Shown one piece after another: positions 1-9,185 of a stretch of 64,000 nt of DNA; position 1 is the stretch's first letter, and the number at the start of each line of letters is the position of its first letter. The notes beneath the pieces are model-generated. The model was not told the origin of the DNA. It saw only the letters and a list, made by a program, of their open reading frames with translations, and did not search any database. This DNA is from Rhodobacterales bacterium (GTDB taxonomy: Bacteria > Pseudomonadota > Alphaproteobacteria > Rhodobacterales > Rhodobacteraceae). The DNA is taken from the NCBI GenBank assembly GCA_002748265.1, contig PDRY01000016.1, positions 248,001 through 312,000 on the forward strand. The letters are read 5' to 3'. Made by a program: the position numbers and the translations under genes.

Positions 1-784
<784 letters not shown>

Positions 785-816
785 TCAGAGCGGTAGCGAG
801 GGCGGGGTCAGGGTGC

Positions 817-882
817 AAGGGGGGCGCTGCCCCCTTGGGCCTGCGGCCCAATTCCCCCGAGGTATTTGTCACAAATAAGAAG
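817..882. repeat. Intergenic repeat with two hairpins before obgE
   Basis: Two adjacent perfect hairpins are visible: AAGGGGG/CCCCCTT (817-823 with 830-836) and TTGGGCC/GGCCCAA (835-841 with 845-851). They are followed by a 24-base block at 859-882 which, read on the minus strand, is CTTCTTATTTG, three bases, CAAATACCTC. The same 24-base block with two mismatches recurs at 29105-29128. The block begins immediately beyond the stop codon of the triple GNAT gene. It looks like a short dispersed intergenic repeat and may also act as a weak terminator. Confidence 0.6.
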
Positions 883-2394
883 TTATGGCGCGCTTGGGAT
901 GGTGAGCCGATAACGACGGCAGGTGGTGTCTTCCCCGCGAGCTGTGGCGAAGGCGGTGCTGGTGCCGGTCTGCACAAAGCCCAGCTTGCGCAGCACGGCA
1001 TCGGAGGCCGGGTTGTCGTGCCAGGTGGTTGCGCCGATCTCCGACCAGCGGTGATGCGATGCGGCATGAGCGATGGCAGCCCGCGCGGCCTCGGTGACGA
1101 ACCCCTGGCCGTGCCACTGTGCGCCCATCTGGTAGCCAATGGTCGGAATCTCCGAATCCTTGCGGGTGATCCCGATCGTGCCGACCATGTCGCCATCGTG
1201 GCAGATGGCCCATAGATCGCCCTCTCCCTCGAAGGTTTGGCACCGGTTTGCGGTGAAACTGCGGTCGGCGGGCCAGGGCCACGACCCCGTTTGCCGGGCC
1301 ACGTTCCAATCCGACATGAAGCTGTGCATCCGCTCCGTATCCGAGGAACGCAGGGGGCGTAGCAGGAGCCGGTCTGTGTGTATGGTCCGGCGCTCGAAGA
1401 GCACCACAGGGTGCGCACCGTCCCGCGCTGCGGAGTGGCCTTCGCCCTGCCCGGTCCTGCGAAAGCCGAGGTTGTGGAGCACGGCGCCGCTGGCCGGGTT
1501 GTCGGTGAAGTGGTCTGCTTCGAGCAGCGCGGGTGCGAAACGTCGGTCAAGTTCATCTACGAAGGCCCGCATCGCTTCGGTTGCGTAGCCCTGCCCTGCG
1601 TGATCGGGATGGATCGCATACATGACCGAGGGCGAGCTGCGCGGTCCGATCCCGCCCACGCCGCAGGTGCCGATCATTTCGCCATCCTTGCAGATGGCCG
1701 CGCGGAACGGGATCCGTCCCCGGTAGCGGGAGGCGGCGATGAGCCGTGCTGCGTCCTCTTCGGACCAGCCCACGGTCATGGCGAACAGGTTGGGCGCGAC
1801 CTGAGGATGGCCGCAGATCCGTGCAAACGCCGGGGCGTCGGCATCGGTCATCTCGCGGAGCGTCAGACGGTCGGTCTCCAGGCGAAAGGCGCGCCGATCT
1901 TGCCAGCGGGTGCGGGTCAGGAGCATTTCGCGGCCCGGAATATCCGTGCGCCCGTCGCTGCGACAGAAGGAGCGTTTGGGGCCGGTATCAATGAACCCGA
2001 TTTTCTCAAGCGCGCGGCGTGAGCGGTCATTCGCGGCAAAATGGCTGGAGGGGAGATCGCCATGGGCGGGGTCCGAGAACCACCAATCCACCGCCGCGTC
2101 TCCGGCTTCGGTGATGATCCCCTGCCCCCACGCATCCTGCGCCAGCCAGTATCCAAGCTCGTCCGAGACGCCGATCACGCCTTGCGGCGCGCCGTCCTGT
2201 TCGATGAGCCATGCCGTGCCGGGCGCGATCTGGGTGATGAACTCCATCGCGTCGTCATGGGTGTAGGGCTGCGGGATCACCGACAGCCATTCCCAGATCG
2301 CCCGATTTTGCAGCTCATTGGTGATGAACGCCGCGTCCTGCGCCTCCAGCGGGCGCAGAACCAGCCGGGAGGTGCGCAGGACAGGAAGCGTCAT
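883..2394 (-). CDS. Triple-GNAT acetyltransferase fusion protein
   Basis: A 503-residue protein made of three complete RimJ/RimL-type GNAT domains in tandem: about 1-165 (opening LRTSRLVLRPLEAQDAAFI), 168-340 (RLETDRLTLREMTDADAPAF) and 342-503 (IHTDRLLLRPLRSSDTERM). Each repeat has the acetyl-CoA loop region (GQGIITEA, GQGYATEA, GQGFVTEA) and a closing NPAS-type segment with a LGF or IGF motif. Single GNAT proteins are usually about 160-190 residues, so this is a genuine in-frame triple fusion or duplication; no stop or frameshift breaks it. The start overlaps the stop of the upstream GNAT gene by ATGA (2391-2394), so the two are translationally coupled. The acceptor substrate is unknown; RimJ/L relatives acetylate protein N-termini. 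Confidence 0.85.
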   Translation of the reverse strand: MTLPVLRTSRLVLRPLEAQDAAFITNELQNRAIWEWLSVIPQPYTHDDAMEFITQIAPGTAWLIEQDGAPQGVIGVSDELGYWLAQDAWGQGIITEAGDAAVDWWFSDPAHGDLPSSHFAANDRSRRALEKIGFIDTGPKRSFCRSDGRTDIPGREMLLTRTRWQDRRAFRLETDRLTLREMTDADAPAFARICGHPQVAPNLFAMTVGWSEEDAARLIAASRYRGRIPFRAAICKDGEMIGTCGVGGIGPRSSPSVMYAIHPDHAGQGYATEAMRAFVDELDRRFAPALLEADHFTDNPASGAVLHNLGFRRTGQGEGHSAARDGAHPVVLFERRTIHTDRLLLRPLRSSDTERMHSFMSDWNVARQTGSWPWPADRSFTANRCQTFEGEGDLWAICHDGDMVGTIGITRKDSEIPTIGYQMGAQWHGQGFVTEAARAAIAHAASHHRWSEIGATTWHDNPASDAVLRKLGFVQTGTSTAFATARGEDTTCRRYRLTIPSAP

Positions 2395-2936
2395 CCGTCC
2401 ATCTTCCGGCTATAGGTCCAGGTTGGCACGGTCGCGCCGCGCGCGACGGAGAACTGTTCCGCATCGCCCAGATAATCGAACCCGCAATTCGTCAGCACCC
2501 GCGCAGAGCCCGCGTTGTCCTGAAAGACCTCAGCAAAGAGCCGATCCGCCCCATGAGGGTTTGCCGCAAGCACGGCGCGCACTGCCTCGGTTGCAAGGCC
2601 CGCATTCCAAAACGCTGGCGCAATCCAGAAGGAGACTTCGCTTTGCGCACGATCAAGCCGGTCCAGCATCAACATGCCCATGAACTCGGGACGCTCGGCC
2701 GGAGTTCCGTCAATGCTCCAGATGTCGAAACTGCGGTCTTTGCGGCCCGCACTGTCGATATAGGCCGCCGCCGCGCCGGGGGGGAACGGGTGCGGGATGG
2801 TGCGGGTCATCCGCGCCACACGCTCATCGCCCGCGTGGAGCGAGAAAAGGCCGGCATCAGACGCCCTGACCGGGCGCAGCACGAAGCCATCGGCTTCGAT
2901 CATCGGGGGTGTTTCCATCGTTTTGTCTTTCAACAT
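2391..2936 (-). CDS. GNAT family N-acetyltransferase
   Basis: RimJ/RimL-type acetyltransferase of about 181 residues, opening with ADGFVLRPVRASDAGLFSLHAGDERVARM and carrying the acetyl-CoA-binding region WNAGLATEAVRAVLA followed by DNAGSARVLTNCGFDYLG. I chose the ATG at 2936 because a GAGGAG ribosome-binding site lies five bases upstream; a GTG two codons earlier and an ATG six codons later are possible. It sits between the rpmA terminator and the triple-GNAT gene, with which it overlaps by four bases. GNAT genes are often found between rpmA and obgE in this bacterial family, which suggests a link to ribosome or translation modification, but the substrate cannot be read from sequence. Confidence 0.9.
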   Translation of the reverse strand: MLKDKTMETPPMIEADGFVLRPVRASDAGLFSLHAGDERVARMTRTIPHPFPPGAAAAYIDSAGRKDRSFDIWSIDGTPAERPEFMGMLMLDRLDRAQSEVSFWIAPAFWNAGLATEAVRAVLAANPHGADRLFAEVFQDNAGSARVLTNCGFDYLGDAEQFSVARGATVPTWTYSRKMDG

Positions 2937-3011
2937 GCGCACTCCTCCTCGCGCAGGTCTGGACCAAATTCATGAACAAAGGACCGAAGAGAAAAGAACC
3001 GGAAAAAGAAG

Positions 3012-3041
3012 AAGGGGGACCGGTTCTCACCGATCCCCCTT
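3012..3041 (-). terminator. Terminator after rplU-rpmA
   Basis: On the minus strand the hairpin AAGGGGGA...TCCCCCTT, with an inner CGGT/ACCG extension and a GAGA loop, is followed by a T-rich run (TTCTTCTTTTTCC). It lies 30 bases past the rpmA stop and before the GNAT genes, so obgE and the GNAT genes are probably expressed by read-through or from their own promoter. Confidence 0.8.
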
Positions 3042-3071
3042 GTCACATTTGCTCGCTTGGGATTTCGGCGT

Positions 3072-3341
3072 TTACTCCGCGGCTTCCGCCATTGGCATCA
3101 CGGATACAAAGGTGCGACCCTTGAGGCCCTTGCGGAACTCAATGGTGCCCTCAACGGTGGCGAACAGGGTATGATCTTTACCCTGGCCGACACCTTCACC
3201 GGGCCAATACTTGTTGCCGCGCTGACGCGCGATGATGTTGCCGGGGATGACGTGCTCACCACCGTATTTCTTCACACCAAGGCGGCGACCGGCAGAGTCG
3301 CGACCGTTGCGGGAGGAACCGCCTGCTTTCTTATGTGCCAT
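3072..3341 (-). CDS. rpmA: 50S ribosomal protein L27
   Basis: L27 of the large ribosomal subunit, 89 residues, a normal length. The N-terminus [16 protein letters not shown] reaches the peptidyl-transferase centre in known structures, and the [22 protein letters not shown] core is diagnostic. It lies 11 bases downstream of rplU and is followed by a strong terminator. Confidence 0.99.
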   Translation of the reverse strand: MAHKKAGGSSRNGRDSAGRRLGVKKYGGEHVIPGNIIARQRGNKYWPGEGVGQGKDHTLFATVEGTIEFRKGLKGRTFVSVMPMAEAAE

Positions 3342-3352
3342 CTCGCTTCTCC

Positions 3353-4048
3353 TTAGGCTTTCATCAGCTCGTTGGCCTGAGCGATCCAGTCGTCACGCTC
3401 AATACGGCCTTTGAAGCTGAGTTGGTCATCCATATAGGCGATTTCCGCCGCATTCCAAGCTGCGATCTGATCGAAGTGGAACACACCGTTTTCGTGCAGC
3501 AGGCCTTCCAGCTTCGGACCCACGCCGGAGATCTTCTTCAGATCATCCGCGCCGCCCTCACGGGCTTCGGTCAGCAGGTTGGTCGGCTTGGTGCCTTCGG
3601 AGGCAGCCTCGGCCTTGGGTTCGGCTTTCTTCTCGGCCTTCTTGGCAGCGGGCTTCGCCGCTTTCTTTTCAGCCTTCGGGGCAGCGGCAACACCACCAGC
3701 AGCGCCGGTGCCGATCGCAGCCATCACGCCGGATTTGTCAGCGCCCTTTTCCAGGATCTCGGTGATCCGGACGAGAGTCAGCTTCTGGCGGTGGCCACGG
3801 GTGCGCTGCGAAGAGTGCTTCCGGCGACGCTTGACGAAGGTGATGACCTTGTCCGCCTTGACCTGGTCGATCACTTCGCCCTGCACACCCGCGCCTTCGA
3901 CGAGGGGCGTGCCGACGGTGCCGCCGACCATGAGAATATCGTTGAATTGGACTTTGTCGCCCGCTTCGGCAGCCAGCCGCTCAACCCGGATCACGTCGCC
4001 CGTGGTCACTCGGTATTGCTTGCCACCGGTTTTCATAACCGCAAACAT
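3353..4048 (-). CDS. rplU: 50S ribosomal protein L21 with C-terminal helix-hairpin-helix extension
   Basis: The L21 core occupies residues 1-102 ([14 protein letters not shown] start; [16 protein letters not shown] 23S rRNA-binding signature). It is extended by a low-complexity Ala/Lys/Glu linker (about 103-165) and a helix-hairpin-helix-like domain (about 166-231, with [20 protein letters not shown]). Ordinary L21 is about 103 residues, so this protein of 231 is more than twice the usual size. The ATG at 4048 is the natural L21 start; the open frame runs upstream to 4153 but that part has no L21 homology. Forms with such an extension occur in alphaproteobacteria; the role of the extension is not known to me. 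Confidence 0.97.
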   Translation of the reverse strand: MFAVMKTGGKQYRVTTGDVIRVERLAAEAGDKVQFNDILMVGGTVGTPLVEGAGVQGEVIDQVKADKVITFVKRRRKHSSQRTRGHRQKLTLVRITEILEKGADKSGVMAAIGTGAAGGVAAAPKAEKKAAKPAAKKAEKKAEPKAEAASEGTKPTNLLTEAREGGADDLKKISGVGPKLEGLLHENGVFHFDQIAAWNAAEIAYMDDQLSFKGRIERDDWIAQANELMKA

Positions 4049-4152
4049 CTGCGTTCTTCCTTCGTATCCCGCGTCCTCGGGCCCCCGGTTTCGGGCGTTT
4101 GCGGGATCATCCCGCCCTCGAACAGCGCGCCCGCTTTTCGGGCGATGTAACA

Positions 4153-4182
4153 CAAAACCGGGCGTGGTTACCCATGCCCGGT
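4153..4182 (-). terminator. Terminator after DUF2059 gene
   Basis: Hairpin 4157-4167 with 4172-4182 (11 pairs including one G-T, loop TTAC on the plus strand) followed on the minus strand by TTTTG. It separates the DUF2059 gene from the rplU promoter region. Confidence 0.75.
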
Positions 4183-4224
4183 CCGGCGCGTATCGCCCAA
4201 GGGGACGTTCAAGTCAAGCGTTAT

Positions 4225-5070
4225 TCACAGCTCCTGCGCGGAGACGTGCTTGGCCGCAGCGGCGCCGAGCGCCATGGAAACCTCGTTGAACAGCGCGTCG
4301 TAGGCGGCAAAGCTCGCCTCAACCAGGGCCTTGCTCTCTTCGGTCTCCGAAAAGGCGATGTAGTCCTCAAGGTCGCCCTCGTCGAGCAGCTTATACGCCA
4401 TGCCCAGGAAGCCCGTCAGCCAGGTGCCCGTGTCGGCGCGCAGCTCGCCTTCGCCGGACCAGACCTGACGCAGGATTTCGCCCTCCGTCAGATCGGAGCC
4501 CCCGATCCCGCCGCCGCCCGCCAGCCCGGTGAGAAACGCGACGTTGCTGTTGAGCCCCCCGACCACGTTGCGCTCCACCAGGTCATTGGCGTCAATGAAC
4601 CGCGCGATCTGTGCCGCATAGTCCGGGTCCGTCCGCTCAAGCGCCGCGCCTGCCGCACGCGCGGTCTCCTCGATATCGTCATCGAGCATCAGGCGACGGG
4701 TCTGGGTCTCGGCCGCCATGGCGCGCTGCCCGACCGGGCTTTCAAAGAAGGTGATGGCTGGGGCGGTGATTTCCTCACGGGTGTCGAGCAGCGTGTGGAA
4801 CGCGGCCTCCACGGTCACCTGCATCCGCTCGACATCGTAAATGCGGGCCAGATCGGTCTCCCACCCTGCCCCGCCGCGACCGGGAAACATCTCGTCCGCC
4901 AGTTCGGCACCATAGGAGAGCCCCTCCTCGGACATGATCTCGATGATCTCATCGACCTGCATCAGATCAAGCATGCGGTCCACCTGCGCCGCATCCGCAT
5001 GGGCCTGCCCCCCGAGCCCAAGCACAATGAGCACGGCTGCGCCTCGAAGCGAAGAGGTCTGCATGGACAT
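4225..5070 (-). CDS. DUF2059 domain-containing periplasmic protein
   Basis: A 281-residue protein with a cleavable-type signal peptide (hydrophobic stretch LRGAAVLIVLGLGGQAHA, predicted cut after AHA) and a helical body with the DUF2059 signature: an acidic N-terminal helix (VDRMLDLMQVDEIIEIM) and a conserved helix around EEITAPAITFFESPVGQRAMAAE. It is probably periplasmic; no enzyme motif is visible. A ribosome-binding site AGGAG lies eight bases before the ATG at 5070. It stands alone between its own terminator and the tRNA-Ser gene on the other strand. The function of the family is unknown. Confidence 0.8.
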   Translation of the reverse strand: MSMQTSSLRGAAVLIVLGLGGQAHADAAQVDRMLDLMQVDEIIEIMSEEGLSYGAELADEMFPGRGGAGWETDLARIYDVERMQVTVEAAFHTLLDTREEITAPAITFFESPVGQRAMAAETQTRRLMLDDDIEETARAAGAALERTDPDYAAQIARFIDANDLVERNVVGGLNSNVAFLTGLAGGGGIGGSDLTEGEILRQVWSGEGELRADTGTWLTGFLGMAYKLLDEGDLEDYIAFSETEESKALVEASFAAYDALFNEVSMALGAAAAKHVSAQEL

Positions 5071-5200
5071 GGCGCGGTCTCCTTATCACTGGCCGGTCCA
5101 ATAGGTTTAAGGGCTCAGCGCTTCCGCGAAAAGGGGAAGTCCACAGATGGGGTTGCACAGCATGCGCGAGGGCGGTAGAGGAGCGGCCCAGACCCTTCGC

Positions 5201-5290
5201 GGAGAGGTGCCGGAGTGGTCGAACGGGGCGGTCTCGAAAACCGTTGTGGGTGCAAGCCCACCCAGGGTTCGAATCCCTGTCTCTCCGCCA
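5201..5290 (+). tRNA. tRNA-Ser(CGA)
   Basis: A 90-base class II tRNA with a long variable arm. The acceptor arms GGAGAGG and TCTCTCC pair (last pair G-T), followed by G73 and an encoded CCA. The anticodon loop CTCGAAA gives anticodon CGA; the T arm contains GGTTCGAATCC. The gene is followed by a short hairpin and by the lowest-GC stretch of the window. Confidence 0.97.
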
Positions 5291-6087
5291 CTTGACTACC
5301 AGACACGTTGGTAGTCCTTAATTCTCTGAACCCAACTAACTCTATATCTGGTTAGTTCCATGTTGGCCTGTATCATGCCGAGATTTGATGTTCGGCACCG
5401 ACATCTCTGCGAATTGAGCGCCGAGCTTATTGCTTGCAAATTCATGCGGAGATCAGTGTTTCGACGGTATTTTTCTTAGCATTTTCAGGGGCGCTCTTCC
5501 AACGTGGCGCTTCAGCGCAAAGCTCTCACGCACCACGCCCTCATGTTCATTAGCGCGCCATAGGTGAAATGGATCACCGTCGATTTGCACGAAGAACCTG
5601 TCAACCACCATTACCATTTCGGGTCCGTATTCGCCCGTCGCTGCCGGACCAGATTCGCAAGAACGGGGCAGAACCTTACTTGCTAATAGCGGATACTATC
5701 GTAGCAAACATCTATTCAGCACCAGTGTAGTACGTCTTTAATTTGACGCAAACTGAGTGGGTATCGAGTCTTGTATAGCACCGCCAACTTAGTGATCTCA
5801 GGTCTGGTTTGAAAATGCTTGTCCGGAGAGCAACTGCTCGTATTGCTAGGCTAAACCTCCGGCCTCCCCGGACCGACGCAACTTCCTCTTACGGAACCTT
5901 CAGGATATACCTTAGCTGGCTGTCCGGATTTCTGGGGCAAAGTCAGTTAGGCTATCGATTTTCTGCTCCGGGCGGCATCGTCGGAGGCCAACTATGGACT
6001 GGAAACCACCCGATGGGCGCGCGCCGCGCAGACAACAGACGGAAAGACCGGCGCTACGTTTGAATCCCTTGAATATATGGAGATCCA
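5291..6087. other. Gene-poor, lower-GC stretch after tRNA-Ser
   Basis: About 800 bases without a convincing gene. Base composition is clearly more AT-rich than the surrounding DNA. Besides the hairpin at 5294-5316 it holds a second inverted repeat, AACTAAC/GTTAGTT (5334-5340 with 5351-5357, loop 10). A possible 84-codon frame at 5809-6063 has no recognisable protein features and no clear ribosome-binding site, so I do not call it. The stretch may be the remnant of an element integrated at the tRNA gene. Confidence 0.5.
5294..5316 (+). terminator. Hairpin after tRNA-Ser
   Basis: GACTACCA and TGGTAGTC form an 8-bp stem with a seven-base loop, followed by a weakly T-rich stretch. It is the probable tRNA transcript terminator. 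Confidence 0.55.
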
Positions 6088-6882
6088 ATGATGAGAACTT
6101 CTACTGCTTTCGCTGCAATCATCCTCTTTTTGGGATCAACCGTGCTGGCTCAGGCCGAAGGTGAGCGTCGCCCCTCCACTACAGTGATCGCTTTCATCGA
6201 AGCCATAAAGGCTTGGCCGGGGGACATACAGAAATTTTATGATCCAATTGCCGAAACAACCGGCGAAGGAAGTGGCCTGGTCACTTCTTTTTCGGCGGGG
6301 CCAGACTTGAGATCGTGGCAACTGATTGAGACACTCGGCAGTGGCCCATCGCGAATGAATGATCCTTGGATCGGGCACTACGATCAGGCCGGAAGTTATG
6401 ACGATACCGATTGGTATGGTCTTAGCTGTTACCGTTTTGGAAAGGCCAGCAAGCCACTTTTCGATCAGGCTATCGACGAAGGCTTCACGCTAAACCAAGG
6501 AATCAATTCCTCCGCCGCACCCACGATTTCAGCTGGAGATGCGTTTCGCATGCTAGTGGGGGTAGACATGTCCGGGTTCTTCTGGATTTCGGAACTATCG
6601 GATGTGGAAGTCGCGACCAATTGCGATTTTGTAATGACTTTCGCAGGCATGACGACCACAGATGCGGCTCACGATCTGCAAGAAGGCCTTGTAGATCTTT
6701 TGGGAGAAGATTCTGTTTCACTGTCGAATCCGCAGGAAGGCGTTTTCTCTATAGACATCACCTATGATGCCCGAAACTCAGACCAAACCAAGATTGAGGC
6801 GCTAGAGATCTTCATTGACGATTTTTATGGACGTACGTCGCTAAGCATTTCGGCACATGCGTATCGAACCCACATGCCCTAG
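6088..6882 (+). CDS. Secreted protein of unknown function
   Basis: A 264-residue protein with a clear signal peptide (RTSTAFAAIILFLGSTVLAQA, cut probably after AQA). The mature part has no family I recognise. It is acidic, contains two cysteines (in LSCYRFGK and ATNCDFVM) that could form a disulphide, and has no membrane segment after the signal. Codon use and GC are lower than in the flanking core genes, consistent with horizontal acquisition together with the neighbouring tRNA-linked stretch. The start at 6088 follows GGAGATCC; a second ATG is immediately adjacent. There is no operon partner within 200 bases. Confidence 0.7.
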   Translation: MMRTSTAFAAIILFLGSTVLAQAEGERRPSTTVIAFIEAIKAWPGDIQKFYDPIAETTGEGSGLVTSFSAGPDLRSWQLIETLGSGPSRMNDPWIGHYDQAGSYDDTDWYGLSCYRFGKASKPLFDQAIDEGFTLNQGINSSAAPTISAGDAFRMLVGVDMSGFFWISELSDVEVATNCDFVMTFAGMTTTDAAHDLQEGLVDLLGEDSVSLSNPQEGVFSIDITYDARNSDQTKIEALEIFIDDFYGRTSLSISAHAYRTHMP

Positions 6883-7172
6883 CTTTGGAGCATCTTCACT
6901 GGGGGAGGATCGGCAACGTCCCGACAGATAGCTGTCCTATTTACTCGCGTCCCCCTGCAAGCATAGGCGTGGGCCACCCTACAGGTGGATTGGTTTCGCG
7001 GCATCTAGAGTAAGGGGCCTTAGGTGCTCCGATCCGCCAGAGATCCTGCGCGTCCATTCTTATGCGTATCTGCCCAAAGAGGTTGAATTAAGTCTGGGCA
7101 GCACCGCGCAAAGCTGGGAAGCTCCGCGTCGAAGAGACACCCGCTTAACCGCCACCTGTTCAGGAGGAGCGC
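6883..7172. other. Intergenic stretch before DUF4262 gene
   Basis: About 290 bases with no open frame worth calling. Only a good ribosome-binding site (AGGAGG, about 7162-7167) for the following gene is evident. Confidence 0.5.
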
Positions 7173-7928
7173 ATGACCTCGGCGTTAGATCGGCGCAAAA
7201 TGCTCGACCGCATTCGCATCACTATCCAAGAGTATGGACGGCATGTGTATTCGGTGTCCGGGGGGCATTCCCCGCGATTTCTATATACGATCGGGCTCTA
7301 CGGGAAAGCGGGCGTGGAGCTTCTCTTTGCGGGCGGTGCGATCTATGACGAACGCGCGCTTGCATCACTGCTCAATCGCGCTGCGGTTCTGATCGAAGAC
7401 GGTGACGACCCGTCCCAACTGCATATGCAGGACGATCAACTTGGCCCCGTGCGTTTGGTTCGGGCCGATCAAAGCTGGGTTTCCCGGCTGCTTCTGGGCG
7501 CTTTGGACTACTATGACATTGCCGAACTCCCCGTCTGGCAATTGGTCCCGGAGGACACTGAAAGCGCCAGCTTCGATATTCCGAACACCACGGAGCCTTT
7601 CAGCGAGCCCGCTCACCCGGCCTGGCGTTGGTTAGACGAGGACTGCCCCTACAACCTGCCGCCAGACAGCATCGCGATCACTGACCTGGATCTGATGCTG
7701 GGGTACGGCGCGAGCGAAGTCATGCGGTGGGACAGCGCCGAATGGGAGATCTACTCAGGCGAGAAGCCGACGCATGAGGCCGATACATATCGCGTCCCGC
7801 TGGCGCCGTTGCTCGCGTTTGACGCGGCACTGGCGCCTGCCGCCGAACTCGCCGTGGGCCGGGGGTTGATCCGTGACTATACCGCAGACGGATCGCCCGG
7901 CCCGTGGCAACCTTGGGGCCCGAAATAG
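7173..7928 (+). CDS. DUF4262 domain-containing protein
   Basis: A 251-residue cytosolic protein. The N-terminal part (about 10-125) fits DUF4262: EYGRHVYSVSGGHSPRFLYTIGLYGKAGVELLFAGG, then an LNR segment and a region ending in LDYYDIAELPVWQLVPED. The remainder (about 150-251) has no family I recognise. A strong AGGAGG site precedes the ATG. The gene is followed 44 bases later by a SUFU-like gene and then a third small gene on the same strand. DUF4262 proteins have no established biochemical role; the company of a SUFU-like gene suggests an immunity or accessory role, which is inference. Confidence 0.75.
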   Translation: MTSALDRRKMLDRIRITIQEYGRHVYSVSGGHSPRFLYTIGLYGKAGVELLFAGGAIYDERALASLLNRAAVLIEDGDDPSQLHMQDDQLGPVRLVRADQSWVSRLLLGALDYYDIAELPVWQLVPEDTESASFDIPNTTEPFSEPAHPAWRWLDEDCPYNLPPDSIAITDLDLMLGYGASEVMRWDSAEWEIYSGEKPTHEADTYRVPLAPLLAFDAALAPAAELAVGRGLIRDYTADGSPGPWQPWGPK

Positions 7929-7972
7929 GCCCGGCGCCCCAGGCCACGATCCCAGTTTGAGAGCACAGAGCA

Positions 7973-8548
7973 ATGGCACGGTCCGATCAGGAAAACCCCA
8001 TCACTCATGACGATATAGAGGCGCATTATGCGTCTCTGTTTGGCGCGCCCGACGAAAGGCACGTGTATCGGACCAAGACCCATAGCTTTGCGGTGCTGTG
8101 CTGGTCTCCGCAAAAGACAGGCGAAGACGTCTATATCTTCGCGACGGTCGGCGCGTATGCCGCAATGGGCACCCCGACCGAAAGATGTGAGTTCTTTTTT
8201 GGGCTTACCGAGAAACCGGCAGGTGTTGCGGACTCGATTGCCGAGGTGGCTTTGGACGGGAACGGAACCGGGCGCGTTCCGTCATCCGGCGATACCGTGA
8301 CCTTGGCGTTTGCATTGTGGGACGGCACGCGCGCCACGAGTTATATGTTCACGGATGGCGGCGACGAAATCGTGCCACGGCTGCGACGGAACGCGACCGT
8401 GGTCGAGTTTATCCAGCTGGTTCCTCTCTTTGCAGACGAGGTTGACTACAAGAAGGCGCATGGGGAGGAGGCTCTTTGGCGGCATTTCGAAGACAACCAC
8501 GTTGCCTATTGGGATCCTGACCGGATCTCGTCATTGTCCGATGGGTAA
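7973..8548 (+). CDS. Suppressor-of-fused (SUFU)-like domain protein
   Basis: A 191-residue cytosolic protein. The order of elements fits bacterial SUFU-domain proteins: an early sheet region (TKTHSFAVLCWSPQKTGEDVYIFATVGAYAAM), a middle segment ERCEFFFGLTEKPAG, and the C-terminal signature FIQLVPLFADEVDYKKAHGEEALWRHFEDNHVAYWDPDR, resembling the typical 'l-P-l...E...k..G...l' ending. Bacterial SUFU proteins are known as immunity proteins for polymorphic toxins or as stand-alone genes. No toxin gene is adjacent. Assignment is from motif memory only and is moderately secure. Confidence 0.65.
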   Translation: MARSDQENPITHDDIEAHYASLFGAPDERHVYRTKTHSFAVLCWSPQKTGEDVYIFATVGAYAAMGTPTERCEFFFGLTEKPAGVADSIAEVALDGNGTGRVPSSGDTVTLAFALWDGTRATSYMFTDGGDEIVPRLRRNATVVEFIQLVPLFADEVDYKKAHGEEALWRHFEDNHVAYWDPDRISSLSDG

Positions 8549-8574
8549 CGACTAGATGAACGTTGGGCCCTGAC

Positions 8575-9165
8575 ATGAGTGATGCAAGCGTTTTCAAAGA
8601 CGTGCTTTCGACCTGGGAGGCCCGAGAAACCGAAGAGTTCTGCGAGCTGGTCAATGATGCGCTCGGCCGTTCTGACGCGGCATGGGAGTTTGGACCCGAT
8701 CCGTTGGATGACGACAAGATGCTCTTCTCGCTCAGCCTTCGGAACGATCCGGACTGGACCACAGCCGTCTCCAAGCGCCTGGAAATCCCGTTTCAATATG
8801 GGGAGGTCGGAGCCACTTTGGGCATCCCGCCGCGTCACTGGGACCGCTATTTCGAATACGTGGATCGCGACAATCAGGTGCGGGAGATCGACGGTGAAAC
8901 CTGGGCGTTTCGCATGTCTCCAACAGATGATCCGAACATGGTGCGACTAAGTGTCTTTGCCGACCTTCCTCCAAGCGTTGATTGGTTCGATGCGGTGTCT
9001 ATCATGCTGACCGGCGAGCTTGGTGAGTGCAATGTCGCCGAGTGCATTTGCCAGGTTGAGCGCATTGATAACCCTCAAGGATCAGCCCCGTTCGCCGATC
9101 TAAGAGCAGCCTTTGCCCGGCGCTTCCCCGGCTGCCACTACTATGCTGTTCTTTCAGAGGTCTAG
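8575..9165 (+). CDS. Hypothetical protein, third gene of accessory trio
   Basis: A 196-residue acidic cytosolic protein with no signal peptide or membrane segment and no family I recognise. Visible features are a W/F-rich N-terminal half (AAWEFGPDPLDDDKMLFSLSLRNDPDWTTAV) and an aromatic C-terminus ending CHYYAVLSEV. I place the start at the ATG at 8575; a TTG four codons upstream is possible. It follows the SUFU-like gene by 26 bases on the same strand, so the trio 7173-9165 may be one transcript. Its size and acidity resemble immunity proteins, but this is only suggestive. Confidence 0.6.
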   Translation: MSDASVFKDVLSTWEARETEEFCELVNDALGRSDAAWEFGPDPLDDDKMLFSLSLRNDPDWTTAVSKRLEIPFQYGEVGATLGIPPRHWDRYFEYVDRDNQVREIDGETWAFRMSPTDDPNMVRLSVFADLPPSVDWFDAVSIMLTGELGECNVAECICQVERIDNPQGSAPFADLRAAFARRFPGCHYYAVLSEV

Positions 9166-9185
9166 GCCCGCCGACCGGCAGCGTC

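Noticed and set aside
5809-6063. An 84-codon open frame in the low-GC stretch
   Set aside because: No ribosome-binding site, no recognisable protein character, and arginine/proline-rich composition typical of a chance frame.
6053-6070. Short match to the tRNA-Ser T-arm (GTTTGAATCCCT against GTTCGAATCCCT) as a possible second attachment site
   Set aside because: Only about a dozen bases with mismatch and it does not continue into the acceptor stem; too weak to call an att site.
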